A stretch of 62,488 bases of DNA, taken from contig RPFO01000594.1 in NCBI GenBank assembly GCA_009746045.1, forward strand, positions 872,449 to 934,936, in the 5' to 3' direction. The stretch is from Mesostigma viride (taxonomy: Eukaryota; Streptophyta; Mesostigmatophyceae; Mesostigmatales; Mesostigmataceae). Position 1 is the stretch's first letter. Each line of letters opens with the position of its first letter. Below are positions 19,395-28,692 of the stretch, piece after piece. Under the pieces are notes generated by a model. That model saw only the letters and a list, made by a program, of their open reading frames with translations. It made no database searches and had not been told where the DNA came from. A program made the position numbers and the translations under genes.

Positions 19395-19772
19395 AGTTAG
19401 TCTAAGTCTCCCGCCTGTAGCCTAAGTGGACACGTGCCAGCACCGCCGGCGCCCAATTGGGTACTGGGACGGTGCTGGACTAGAGCAGTCATGGCATGGA
19501 CACGTGGCTATACTCAGTATGTGATGAGCCGGTACCTCAGTACCGGGACTGTAGTTGTCATGTTAGGACTGACTAGATCAGGTTGTAACTGATAGGCTAG
19601 TCCGTCCAGGATCAGTAAGTTAGTTTAACTTACGCAAAGTCTGGCCAGCCATCGTTGACGGCTGGCCAGCAGTATATGTGCCATTCTATCCTAATGCCAA
19701 GGTGTCTCGTCGTTCACGCACACACACGCCATTTGGCAGTGCCCGAGCATTCCAGCTTTGTGTTGCATAACT
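19395..19772 (+). repeat. 3' LTR of the copia-like element
   Basis: 378 bp, same as 12254-12631, followed directly by the second ACTAC at 19773-19777. Confidence 0.92.
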
Positions 19773-19777
19773 ACTAC

Positions 19778-22475
19778 CAGTCCTCATTTTATGCAGCGGG
19801 GAACAACTTGGTTGACCCAGATGTCGGATACCCGTATTTCAAGGACCTGTATTTTGGATATGGCGGGACGCGATTTTCGGGTAGCCCTTTGCTAGTCGAG
19901 CAAATCTCGTTTTCCACCATGAGAGACCACAACCGCCCTGCCGCGCTAACCGGGCGTTCTTTCACAATAACCCGATCCTATGCAAAACTCTGTAGCTGGA
20001 GAATGGGCAGGATCGATGAATCGAACGCTGTCACTTGGCTAGTAGTCACCTACCCTTTTCAGACGTATGAATGCACGACGATTTCTGGCCTGCGCTGGTT
20101 GTCTCTTTGGTATGAATGCATCCCAGGGCTTTCGATAGTACAAGGCATCAAAGATTGCGTCCCTAGCGCCTACCTGAGAAAACTCCCTTTGCGATGGTAC
20201 ATCAACAACGTTCGACTCACGGAGGCCTCTCCGACGATTGGCGGGTTCACGCTTTCTGTGAACGGAGGACTGCGTGGTGAGGATGCTCTAGTTACCAACT
20301 TGACAAGTACCGACACGGGAAAATGGCTCAGTTACGAGCTAGACCTCTTCGATGACTCTAGCATTACCTCGTTTACGACTAGGAAGGCGGGGGTCATGGT
20401 AGGTGTCTCGAAACTTTCTACAACCTCTGGTGGGATACGATCAAAGAGCAAGTTCGTATCATACGCGAATCCAATGAGGATAGCGATTACAGCACTGGCG
20501 GACCCTGTCGTTGGGTGGGGGATGAACCTCGAAAACCCAGTCAGCTTCAACTTGCATATAGAGGGGGGTGTCAAGGCAACCTTGTCAGGGATTAACTATT
20601 TCACGTACACACCAACCGACGACGAAAGCGCTAATACGGACATTTATTACAGCTTCACATGCCCAAGAGACTACCCCAACCTCTCTGGGGAGAACGCGAC
20701 AGTAGAAGGGACTCATGACACCCTTTGCAGTTTGGACGTCCTTTCTCGTAATATCTTCACGACTTCTCAGGCAGAGTCATCAAAATACTACTTTGAACCG
20801 AATGACCCCACGAGCTTATATTTGATAAAAACAGCCACGCCGGCTCCATCAAAGTGTGTCGTTTTCGCGAACGAGTTGATAGACGGTCCGTTCTGCATGT
20901 GTTTTCGCATGTATCTTGGAAGCAATGACGCTTTAATTGTTTCATTTGCTGAGAACACGATGAGTTTATCTGGAAAGTATCATCCGGCCGTTACGGACGG
21001 ACACTCGAATTGGAGAAACGCTCAAACGACCCATTGGGCCATGCTTGGGGTCAACCTTCACCACTCCGACTATGCTCTCGACCTGTATGACAACCTCAAG
21101 GCAAGAGTGCGATACACACTCTGACAATAGCTCGTGGAGGCAGCAGTTGAGTTATTGGGTTGCGTTTCGACGACGGTCTGACGGAATAGTCGAGAGGTAT
21201 ATAGCCAAGACACTCCCTACTAGGATGAGTCAGATGACAAAAATCTCAAACAGCGCCGGGATTTTCACATCCACGCCAACAGATATCATTGATCCATACG
21301 TGCCAATGCCCTTACGGCCAGTTATGCACCTGTCAGGAGAATACCACGCCATTGAAATAGCGAACATCGAAGACGATCTCACGGGTGTTGAGCTAGATTC
21401 CATCTTCACGAATAACCCCTCCGGGACCTGTACAAAGGGAGGAGATGTGATTCAACTCCGACACCGGGGCACCGCGGGGCAGAACTGTTCCATCTTCGGC
21501 AAATATTCCGTAACAAAGCCAGTGCCTGGAGCTACCAATCTATGGTTCAAGGAGCTCACGTTGACGGATGAAAGCATGATTCACACAGTGGTCAAGTGCC
21601 CAACAACGTCTTATGAGGCGCAACTCGTGACGTACCCTGTCCAACTTTATGGAGTACTTCCAGCCCGTCAAGCCATTAAGAAGTTCAGCGTTGTCATGGG
21701 GTTCGACCCGACAAAAGTGAGCAATGTTGCCGGGCAGGTTACATGTGTCTTTGGAGCGGAGTGGGCAGGGGGTACAAATGTCTTCACCCAAGGGACAAAC
21801 ACGGTAACCATCACGTCCACCCTCGCAAACACGTTTGTACCAGTCGTTGGCGGGCTCACTCACCTTGCAACGGTCACATTTGCCACTGTGCTCAGTCCCA
21901 CCCTTTCTGGACCCGGTGCTCTTGTCCTCGATACGAGCGTGTGCGGGTATTATGACAACGCATTGGTGCTAATAGGCACAACTCATGGGTTAGACGTCGC
22001 CCAGTTCACTGACATCAACGAGACGCGGAGGATATCCCACACCATCCCCGGTCTGCGGCCTCCTGTGTACGACTACTTCATCCCTCAGCTATGGCACGGT
22101 ACCCCCACGGCCACGCTGTCATTCCACGACCCAGCCAACCAAAGCGAGCTCACTTTGCCAACGTCCTTGGAGCACGTGTACCTTCGCGTCAATTTCACGG
22201 GTGCCTTACCAACCATCCTCGACCTCTCTAACCCTTATCGAATGAAGGCAAAAGCAGTGGGAACCGGGCTCCCATTCCTGATATTCGCGCCTTATTGGTC
22301 CGTCGTCCCCGGGTACACAGAAGATGATGGCAAGTTCCAAATCCTACTACATTTAAACCGGATCCCACCAACAGGCTACTCTGCCCCTATCACCCTATCC
22401 AACAACTTCTGCAAATCCCGAGCTGGGACCGCCGCAACGGCTGTGTCGAAGACGATCACGTGGACGAGCGCATAA
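19778..22475 (+). pseudogene. Large fibre-like structural gene, 3' part (frameshifted)
   Basis: This continues the gene cut at 12253. The first frame (QSSFYAAGNNLVDPDVG onward) stays open to a stop at 21122-21124. The second frame, usable from about 21050, carries on to 22475. Protein-like sequence passes from one to the other around 21095-21115 (DNLKA in frame one, ECDTHSDNSSW in frame two), so one small indel is needed. Both parts are rich in beta-forming residues, with repeated Thr/Ser/Asn and few Cys. Joined to the 5' part the product would be about 1,100 residues, the largest PLV protein here. It precedes the capsid block on the same strand. The attachment role is inferred. Confidence 0.65.
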
Positions 22476-22496
22476 AAATCTCTCGCATAAGTAAAC

Positions 22497-23240
22497 ATGC
22501 CACCAAGGAAAACTAAACGCGGCCGCCGCTCAGGACAAAAACGCGCGCCTACCACTACGACGTCCACAAGAGTCTCCTCTAGGTCCTCCAATTCCGTCAA
22601 GAACACGATCGTAATCAACTCGCGACCACACAGAGCTCTCGCTGCCAAGGGGAAAGTAGCGGAAGCTCGCGGGTTCAGAGACGCGATTCTGTTGGCGGCC
22701 CTGTCCAACGTCGCGCAACCGGTTCGCGTCCCGATGATGCCAATCGACGACTCGTTAGGAGGTGGCGTGAGTGTCGCTGCACCAGCAACCGCGGCTGGCG
22801 GCGCGACGACGGCAGCTGCTACAACACCCGATGAGCCGGTTGTAGTGGCGCCACCGGCAGCTCCCGCTAGAGCAACAGGTCTCAGGCTCGGTAGAAGGTT
22901 GAAGATATACCGAGGTGGTGCGAGTGGGAGGAAGGAGACGGCGGAAATGGGAACGGATCCCATGTTTGTCTTTGGTGAGACCGCGGTGCCTAGAGAGCCA
23001 GCGCCACCTTTGACATCAGATACCGGAACCAGACCTGCCCGGTTTCCGTGCACCGAGCCTGGATGCACGAGGGACTTTAAAAGCCAAGGCGGAATGACGA
23101 CTCATATCAACAGAATTCATAAAAGGCCCCAAGGCAGGACGGTGGGCGGTGAGCCAGTGGTAGTTGGCTCGGGTGGAAGAGAGAGGATGAGAGCAGCCAG
23201 GTTAGCTGCCTTGGGAATGGCTACGGGTATCCGTGCCTAA
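22497..23240 (+). CDS. C2H2 zinc-finger PLV protein
   Basis: The ATG at 22497 follows an AAAAATCTCTC motif. The frame gives 247 aa. The N-terminus is very basic (PPRKTKRGRRSGQKRAP) and could serve in nuclear import or DNA binding. An Ala/Pro-rich middle follows. Near the C-terminus is one zinc finger, C-x4-C-x12-H-x4-H (CTEPGCTRDF to HINRIH, about 23049-23117). The protein ends in another basic stretch. A DNA-bound virion or regulatory protein is plausible, but I know of no specific family. Confidence 0.65.
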   Translation: MPPRKTKRGRRSGQKRAPTTTTSTRVSSRSSNSVKNTIVINSRPHRALAAKGKVAEARGFRDAILLAALSNVAQPVRVPMMPIDDSLGGGVSVAAPATAAGGATTAAATTPDEPVVVAPPAAPARATGLRLGRRLKIYRGGASGRKETAEMGTDPMFVFGETAVPREPAPPLTSDTGTRPARFPCTEPGCTRDFKSQGGMTTHINRIHKRPQGRTVGGEPVVVGSGGRERMRAARLAALGMATGIRA

Positions 23241-23269
23241 AAAATATCTGTGTGTGATAATATTACGCA

Positions 23270-23500
23270 ATGGATCCAATTTTCACAGAGTCTGACCTGA
23301 TCGAGATTTCTCAGTGGATGGTACTGTACCCTAGCATGCCACGAGAGTTCATCGAGGCCGCGTTTTTGTATTGTAGAAAGAAACCTATGACTGGGAAAGG
23401 AAAGCGCGCTCTCAAACGCGCTTTCAAGGACGCAAAAGAGGGCGAAGTGGTAGTTCTGAATAGACCCGAAATCAAATCGGAGTTGATGGTAGAGAGCTAA
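23270..23500 (+). CDS. Small PLV protein, unknown
   Basis: 76 codons from the ATG at 23270, just upstream of the minor capsid gene. It has a hydrophobic/aromatic N-terminal half (IEISQWMVLYPSMPREFIEA) and a basic middle (KKPMTGKGKRALKRAFKDAK). It has the same orientation and tight spacing (4 bp to the next ATG) as the capsid block, so co-expression is likely. No family is recognised. Confidence 0.55.
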   Translation: MDPIFTESDLIEISQWMVLYPSMPREFIEAAFLYCRKKPMTGKGKRALKRAFKDAKEGEVVVLNRPEIKSELMVES

Positions 23501-23504
23501 GCAT

Positions 23505-24344
23505 ATGAAAGACCATGTTCAGGAGACGATCCTTTTGACCCTTAGAACTGCTGACAGGGCGAGGGGTGACTTGGCTGCTCCCACGTGGGACATCCCCATG
23601 GGCCTTTTGGACGACTTCCACGACGTGGGTCTCGAGTTACTCTCAGTCCCATACGAGCAAGCGCACATCACTTCGAGAAATAACAAGTTCCTTTTCACCA
23701 CACAAGTAACATCAGACACCCATGAGATATTTCTCCCCCACGGCTCATACACGTGTTTGGAGAACAGGGCCAACATTGAGAACGCACTACGAGTGCACGA
23801 CCCTGGGATGACGGTGACATACGATCGCGCGAAGAGCAAGTACACTTTTTCATCTCCCAATGCGTTTTCCATCCAGGTCTCTGAATACGCAGGAAGGGTA
23901 CTCGGCCTTCTCCCACTAGCATACCAATCCACGACGTCTCTCACTTCGAACAGACCTGCCACAAACGGTCGGTTGAGCTCCGTGTTCGTGTACACCGACC
24001 TAGTCCGCGGGAATGTGGTATCTTCCCCCCAGGGCGCCCAGTATGGCGGGCTCCTTGCCGTCCTGCCAGTGATGTCGCAGTACCTGGAGCCCATAGTGTG
24101 GATGTCGTACCAGCCTCTGTGGCAGCATTTGAGAGAGTCGCCAACTTCCATCTCGTTGCGGTTGTTGGACGAGGATGACCAGCCGATAGACGTGTACACC
24201 GACTGGGTTGCTCAGCTAGCCTTCCGCATCTCGCCGCAGAAAGTGATCGGCTCAGAGGCCCGCAAGATATCGCGGGTCTTGAAGTACGTCGCGCTCAAGG
24301 ACCCAGACGACAAATTTTCTCAGCCTATACCATATCAAAGTTGA
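23505..24344 (+). CDS. Minor capsid (penton-type) protein of the PLV
   Basis: An intact frame of 279 aa, beta-rich throughout (NKFLFTTQVTSDTHEIFLP, YDRAKSKYTFSSPN). It lies two genes upstream of the major capsid gene. PLVs, virophages and Polintons carry a single-jelly-roll minor capsid protein of this size in this position, forming the five-fold vertices. The C-terminal segment, with SISLRLLDEDDQPIDVYTDW and LAFRIS, matches the style of the last strands of such proteins. The call depends on size, fold-like pattern and neighbourhood more than on a single motif. Confidence 0.7.
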   Translation: MKDHVQETILLTLRTADRARGDLAAPTWDIPMGLLDDFHDVGLELLSVPYEQAHITSRNNKFLFTTQVTSDTHEIFLPHGSYTCLENRANIENALRVHDPGMTVTYDRAKSKYTFSSPNAFSIQVSEYAGRVLGLLPLAYQSTTSLTSNRPATNGRLSSVFVYTDLVRGNVVSSPQGAQYGGLLAVLPVMSQYLEPIVWMSYQPLWQHLRESPTSISLRLLDEDDQPIDVYTDWVAQLAFRISPQKVIGSEARKISRVLKYVALKDPDDKFSQPIPYQS

Positions 24345-24345
24345 A

Positions 24346-24633
24346 ATGTTTGATCGAGTCTTCGGAAAGGTCGCCTCTGTCGTTCGTAAAGTCGGCCATG
24401 CTGCGGGGGATGCTATTCGAAAGGTCGGCCATGGCGCGCGCACGGCACAGGCTTTGTTGAAGACCGCGGACGCCGTATTTGGAGGGGTGCCAGGAGAAAT
24501 CGTGAGGAACACGCCGGTGCTCAGCAACATCGCGGGGTTCGCGGACGCTGGGTTGAAGGCACTCTCGAGCTTTGACAAGAGGGTCGAGGTTCACCGACAA
24601 AACAACCCATTACTAGGAGAGATCTTACGGTAA
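24346..24633 (+). CDS. Small basic amphipathic PLV protein
   Basis: 95 codons, with the ATG starting 1 bp after the minor capsid stop. The N-terminal half has repeated basic amphipathic turns (VVRKVGHAAGDAIRKVGHGAR). The middle is hydrophobic and Gly/Ala-rich (TADAVFGGVPGEIVRN, ISNIAGFADAGLKALSS-like). Its position between minor and major capsid genes, and its short basic amphipathic character, recall cement or membrane-active virion proteins of related viruses. I cannot assign it to a family, so the role remains inference. Confidence 0.6.
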   Translation: MFDRVFGKVASVVRKVGHAAGDAIRKVGHGARTAQALLKTADAVFGGVPGEIVRNTPVLSNIAGFADAGLKALSSFDKRVEVHRQNNPLLGEILR

Positions 24634-24661
24634 AATTATCTAAGCACATGGGTATACATCG

Positions 24662-25876
24662 ATGGATCGCGCTATCCCCCGCAGCATGCAACACGTCATC
24701 AAGTCCCTCGGGCAGCACACGACCCAGAGGGTTCAGCTCTCCACGACCTCTGCGGCCACGGACGTGCGTCACGGGTCGACTATCAGCGTGCGCTTGCCGA
24801 CGTCCGGGTTCTGCGACTTGCACACGCTCACAATGAATTTTAAGGGATGGACCTCTACAACCGCCGGTTTCGCCTCGTTCCCCCCACATACCTCGAGCCT
24901 CATCAAGCGACTGGAGCTCTTGGTTGGAGGACAGCAAGTAGACAACATCAACGACTACAACCAGTTGTACTACACCCTCCTCGCAAGTCACGGAGGGGCG
25001 AGCTACACCCAAACTCAAAGGCCAGCTGGCTGGGCTGACAACGCTGTAGCGGCCCCTACGGCGAATATCGCGGAAGCCGACGCTAAACCAGGGTGCATTG
25101 ATCACTTCATCGGTTTCTTGTCTGGCAATCCAAGGATTGTGGACATGTCTCTCATGCCGCCGATAGAAGTACGGGTGACACTGGCAGCTGCCGGCGTTCT
25201 TATTCCTAGTGCAGCGGGGGCTGGGCTATCGTATACCCTGAAGGATATTTACTGGTCCATTGAAGTGTACAGATTCCAAGAGGATGTCATTGGGCAGGTA
25301 TTGTCTAGTCGGTTGGCCCAGGGCGGGACTATCCCATACACCTGGAACACGTGGACGTCGACGAAGCAGTCACTGGGTGCTGGCAACACGTACGCCATGA
25401 AGGCTAGCTTATCCGCCATGAGCGCCTCTAAGCTCCTGGCAGTCCAGGTCGACAGTGGCGATGACGTTGCTAACGGAGTCAACAATATTATGTTCTACCA
25501 CCAAGACGATGATCTCACTTCGTTCCAATTTGACATTAATGGGAACTACCAAACCCCTGCATACGCTATGGGTCCTACAGAGGCATGGGTAAACCTTTTG
25601 TCATGCTTTGGTGACCAGGGCAACATCGGAGCTCCTGCCGGCACCACTGTTACCGAGGCAAATTGGCCTACGCGACATTTCACCATGGCCGCGCACCTTA
25701 ACATGCCATCCGCTGGAGAGGGGTGGCAGTCAGGTCTCGACTTGAGGGGCACGGCCAGCGTCGTCACTCTCCGCGTCTCCAAGACAGGCGGCACGGACCT
25801 CGTCTTGTACATCTTTGCCGAGTCCGAGTCGCGCATGGACATCGGCGCGGGTCGCCAGGCCGTCGTTCAGCTGTAA
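24662..25876 (+). CDS. Major capsid protein of the PLV (double jelly-roll type)
   Basis: An intact frame of 404 aa from the ATG at 24662. The N-terminal part reads TTQRVQLSTTSAATDVRHG and then IKRLELLVGGQQVDNINDYN. That second stretch, a GGQ turn followed by an asparagine/tyrosine helix, is characteristic of PLV and Polinton capsid proteins. The rest is regular beta sequence with a second domain beginning around residue 200 (YWSIEVYRFQEDVIGQVL). It would form the pseudo-hexameric capsomers. It is the best-preserved structural gene of the provirus and the key evidence for the viral nature of the element. It is slightly shorter than many relatives. Confidence 0.82.
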   Translation: MDRAIPRSMQHVIKSLGQHTTQRVQLSTTSAATDVRHGSTISVRLPTSGFCDLHTLTMNFKGWTSTTAGFASFPPHTSSLIKRLELLVGGQQVDNINDYNQLYYTLLASHGGASYTQTQRPAGWADNAVAAPTANIAEADAKPGCIDHFIGFLSGNPRIVDMSLMPPIEVRVTLAAAGVLIPSAAGAGLSYTLKDIYWSIEVYRFQEDVIGQVLSSRLAQGGTIPYTWNTWTSTKQSLGAGNTYAMKASLSAMSASKLLAVQVDSGDDVANGVNNIMFYHQDDDLTSFQFDINGNYQTPAYAMGPTEAWVNLLSCFGDQGNIGAPAGTTVTEANWPTRHFTMAAHLNMPSAGEGWQSGLDLRGTASVVTLRVSKTGGTDLVLYIFAESESRMDIGAGRQAVVQL

Positions 25877-25907
25877 AAATCTCCCTCTCTAGTATACTGT
25901 GTCTTCG

Positions 25908-26081
25908 ATGGATTATCTCAAAGACCCTAGGATAGTTGCCAACCCCTTAAATAGGCATATACTGATCTTCGATACGCCAAACCTAGCAGATGATGGCAGG
26001 GCCTCACTTTTGCCAGCAAAACAAGGGCCGGTTCTGGTTGGAAAGTTTCAATACCCACTGCCACAAAACTCCAAAAAATAG
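25908..26081 (+). CDS. Small PLV protein, unknown
   Basis: 57 codons from the ATG at 25908, preceded by AAAAATCTCCCTCTC and AGTATACT. It reads MDYLKDPRIVANPLNRH and ends in a basic tail. It sits between major capsid and the lectin-like gene, on the same strand. It could be a small virion component. No family is recognised. Confidence 0.5.
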   Translation: MDYLKDPRIVANPLNRHILIFDTPNLADDGRASLLPAKQGPVLVGKFQYPLPQNSKK

Positions 26082-26106
26082 TGTCATGATAGTGTAGATT
26101 AGGGCG

Positions 26107-26928
26107 ATGTTGTTTGATTACGGAATTTGTCCATCGCTCATGCGGAAGAGGCGTTACGCCTCGAAAACATACGACCCGTCGACAGACCCTACTCTGTTTG
26201 CTTGGTACGACCCGTCTGACAGGAACACGCTTTACCTAAATAGCGACGGGACTGGCACGCCGGAAATCGGACACAGGGTCGGAATGATGAGAAACAAGAA
26301 ACAGGACGGGTATCACTTAATCCAGACGGTCACGCCTAAACGACCAGAGTTCGTCAGCAAGTCCGGATCTGCCGCGGACGCTTGGCTCAAGTACACCAAC
26401 TCGCTTCACACACACCTTGGGGCCACGAGTCAGACCGTTTGGAACAGACCCAACGTGACAGCCGTTTTCGTCGCCAAACAACTCTCTCCATTCACGTATC
26501 CCCAAGGGACATTTAATCATGCAGGATATATGCTTGGAGGTGGAGCACGATGTATTTACAACCAATTCTTCAAAACTTGCCAGTGGTTGCCAAAAGCAAG
26601 CCAAACCCCGTATGAAACATCTTGCACGGAGGGCGAGTTCTTTGATGGGCTGCCGCACGTGTTTGCTATGTCTAACCAAACAACCCCGACGCCGACATTG
26701 TTGACAAGATTCGACGGTCGTCCAGGAGTCTTTGGTACCGGGACGTTGGGGGCTGCAACATCCGGACGATTAGAAGTCGGAGGCAGAAATGATCAGACTA
26801 CCAACGCGTTTGAAGGATGGATTGGGGAGCTCCTCATCTACGACACCGCCAAGACCGCGGCCGAGCTCGAGCTGATCCGCGGGTACCTCGTGGCCAAGTG
26901 GGGCACTCCTGCAACACCGCCCCCATAG
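26107..26928 (+). CDS. ConA/LamG-like lectin-fold PLV protein
   Basis: 273 aa from the ATG at 26107. The body has the alternation of short strands typical of concanavalin-like jelly rolls: LFAWYDPSDRNTLYL at the start, VTAVFVAKQLSPFTYPQ in the middle, and FEGWIGELLIYDTAKTAAEL near the end. That last strand followed by helix is a common signature of LamG-type domains in phage and viral surface proteins. There is no signal peptide. Located among the structural genes, it may be a decoration or host-binding protein, though this rests on fold resemblance only. Confidence 0.55.
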   Translation: MLFDYGICPSLMRKRRYASKTYDPSTDPTLFAWYDPSDRNTLYLNSDGTGTPEIGHRVGMMRNKKQDGYHLIQTVTPKRPEFVSKSGSAADAWLKYTNSLHTHLGATSQTVWNRPNVTAVFVAKQLSPFTYPQGTFNHAGYMLGGGARCIYNQFFKTCQWLPKASQTPYETSCTEGEFFDGLPHVFAMSNQTTPTPTLLTRFDGRPGVFGTGTLGAATSGRLEVGGRNDQTTNAFEGWIGELLIYDTAKTAAELELIRGYLVAKWGTPATPPP

Positions 26929-26981
26929 ACATAGGATGCAAGACAAGAACTAAATATCTCTTCTATATATCACAATAAAGC

Positions 26982-27488
26982 ATGGAGTATCCCACTTTTT
27001 ATCAGATTTTACTAGACAGCAACAAGGCACTCTCCTTTGACGCCACAACGAGACGGGCAGAATTTGTCATCAAGCCAGACCCGAGAGCCCTCATCATCGA
27101 CGAGGACTGGCGAGGAGGTGGGCATGCAGCCTATCTAGTTAACATCCAGGGAGCAGCGGGGAAGAGTATACTTGGCGTGACCTCGCCTAACTTTCGAGGG
27201 GCCGAGAACAATTTGGATGAGCACGCAGTGCTTTTTTCAGAATTCTGCTCTGGTGGGGCTGTAGCTACGACTTACACATGCGTCAACGATCACAATTATA
27301 TGAACCTGACTGATCCATATCTGTTTCGGAATGGTGGTCGTTTATCTTTAAGCCTCGTGCACCTCGACAGGGCTGCTGGTGATGATTCTTACACGGTCCC
27401 AACGGCTGTGGCGAAATTCGTTGTAATTTTGCGTTTCGAGAAAGTCCGAGGACTAGAGAAAAAAAAATGTTCCTGCCATGGCAAGTAA
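26982..27488 (+). CDS. Beta-rich PLV protein, unknown
   Basis: 168 aa from the ATG at 26982, preceded by AAATATCTCTTCTATATAT. Hydrophobic strands (AEFVIKPDPRALIID, AKFVVILRFEKV) and Gly-rich turns suggest a compact beta fold. The tail is Lys/Cys-rich (KKKCSCHGK). The stop overlaps the start of the next small ORF by 11 bp. A virion component is likely from position. No family is recognised. Confidence 0.55.
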   Translation: MEYPTFYQILLDSNKALSFDATTRRAEFVIKPDPRALIIDEDWRGGGHAAYLVNIQGAAGKSILGVTSPNFRGAENNLDEHAVLFSEFCSGGAVATTYTCVNDHNYMNLTDPYLFRNGGRLSLSLVHLDRAAGDDSYTVPTAVAKFVVILRFEKVRGLEKKKCSCHGK

Positions 27489-27681
27489 TTTCTATGAATT
27501 ATATATGGGTGGTTGCTTCGGAAAATTCACTCTCGTGGACACTCTAGAATCTTCGTTCAGGCGCTTGACAAGTGACCCAGTTGATTACTCGCACGCTTAC
27601 GAGTCTTTTTACCTAAATTCACGTCCCAGAACTCACCACGTGGTAGAGGCCACCTTAGACTTGCATCGCTCCGAAATTTAG
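27478..27681 (+). CDS. Small overlapping PLV ORF
   Basis: 67 codons beginning in the last codons of the preceding gene (ATGGCAAGTAA region). It is rich in Phe/Tyr and Ser, with no motif. The overlap and the good start context make it plausible, but it could be a chance frame. Confidence 0.4.
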   Translation: MASNFYELYMGGCFGKFTLVDTLESSFRRLTSDPVDYSHAYESFYLNSRPRTHHVVEATLDLHRSEI

Positions 27682-27831
27682 CCAAGTTCGACACTTGTAC
27701 AAGTCCAGCCACCTTCGCGTCCTGTCCAGGCCGTGCCAGCAGACGTAACGGACCTTGGCACATTGTGCACAAATAGGCAAAATCACGTGCAAGTCACGCA
27801 TCTCACGTTGCCAAGCTCTCTGCCGGTAGCC

Positions 27832-28407
27832 ATGGCTTCCCGAAACGCAGGGCCTTGCGAGAAAGCGCTGGCAATGCTTGGAAAAATCCTCGATGGTCTC
27901 GAGGACGGCCAGACAAAGATATCTGACCAGCTCGCACACCTGACGCACAAGGTCTCCCTTCTTTCCGGAAACGAAGGTGCTGTTGGAGGCACCGGACCTA
28001 CCTGCGAGGTCTTCAAGATTCACGACGCCGGATATGACGATGTCGACCGCAAGACGCCAAAAATTTGCGTCGAGTGGGTCTACGAGAAGAATGCGGCAAA
28101 GCCGAGGAAGGTCGAGGACCGCTGCGAGTGGATTCGCCTCGACCAAGCTGAAGGATGCGTTCAGATGGTCGACGATTTCGTCAATGGCTTCTCCAAGTCC
28201 AAGCGCCAGCCAGGCATTTCCCCCGTTGCCCTCTACAAGGCATGGGAGGAGACAAAGAAGGGTTTCGAGGACGCAAAGACCGTCACTTCCAATGGCAGGA
28301 AGAGGAGCCGCGAGGAAGCGTCAAGCTCCCACGGCCATGGCGACAAGAAGCGGTCCGCCTCGTACGTTGTGAAGAGCCTGACTGGACACTCCAAGGACAA
28401 GGAGTAG
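27832..28407 (+). CDS. PLV protein with N-terminal coil and basic tail
   Basis: An open frame extends upstream to 27733, but the first ATG is at 27832, in a good context, giving 191 aa. Residues about 5-45 form a helix with heptad character (EKALAMLGKILDGLEDGQTK). The middle has an aromatic/charged domain (KICVEWVYEKNAAKPRKVED), and the C-terminus has nuclear-localisation-like basic clusters (GRKRSREEAS, DKKRSASYV). It is the last gene before the right inverted repeat. The function is unknown. Confidence 0.55.
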   Translation: MASRNAGPCEKALAMLGKILDGLEDGQTKISDQLAHLTHKVSLLSGNEGAVGGTGPTCEVFKIHDAGYDDVDRKTPKICVEWVYEKNAAKPRKVEDRCEWIRLDQAEGCVQMVDDFVNGFSKSKRQPGISPVALYKAWEETKKGFEDAKTVTSNGRKRSREEASSSHGHGDKKRSASYVVKSLTGHSKDKE

Positions 28408-28692
28408 ATTGTCGTCTTGTTGACGACGGCAACGAGCTTGCCATTTCGCTCTTGTTGAGCTGCATGATAACGAATGTAAACGTGATATAAATTTTAATGA
28501 ATTCGTTTATGCAGTATAAAACGCGTCAATATATGCTGAAAACAATTTTCATTTCGTCTCGAAATGCAGTGCTAACTGCGGGTTTAAAAAGTAGAGTAAA
28601 CCTCTCATGCATCGACGCAGGTCGTATGGGATTCCTGCATAGGTCGTCTAAGTTTCCAGAGGTTACACAGAGTAATAAAATGACACTCTGCA

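Larger units (their letters stand above)
12254..19772 (+). mobile_element. Copia-like LTR retrotransposon inserted in the provirus
   Basis: The element is 7519 bp long with two 378-bp LTRs that I read as identical, flanked by ACTAC. The LTRs start AGTTAG and end CATAACT, so the terminal bases are an inverted AGTTA/TAACT rather than the usual TG/CA. The coding order is ORF1, gag with a zinc knuckle, integrase, protease-like domain, reverse transcriptase and RNase H. A purine-rich tract (AAAGTGGG) precedes the 3' LTR. Identical LTRs point to recent insertion. Even so, gag changes frame several times in homopolymer-rich sequence, which hints at assembly indels. Confidence 0.9.
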
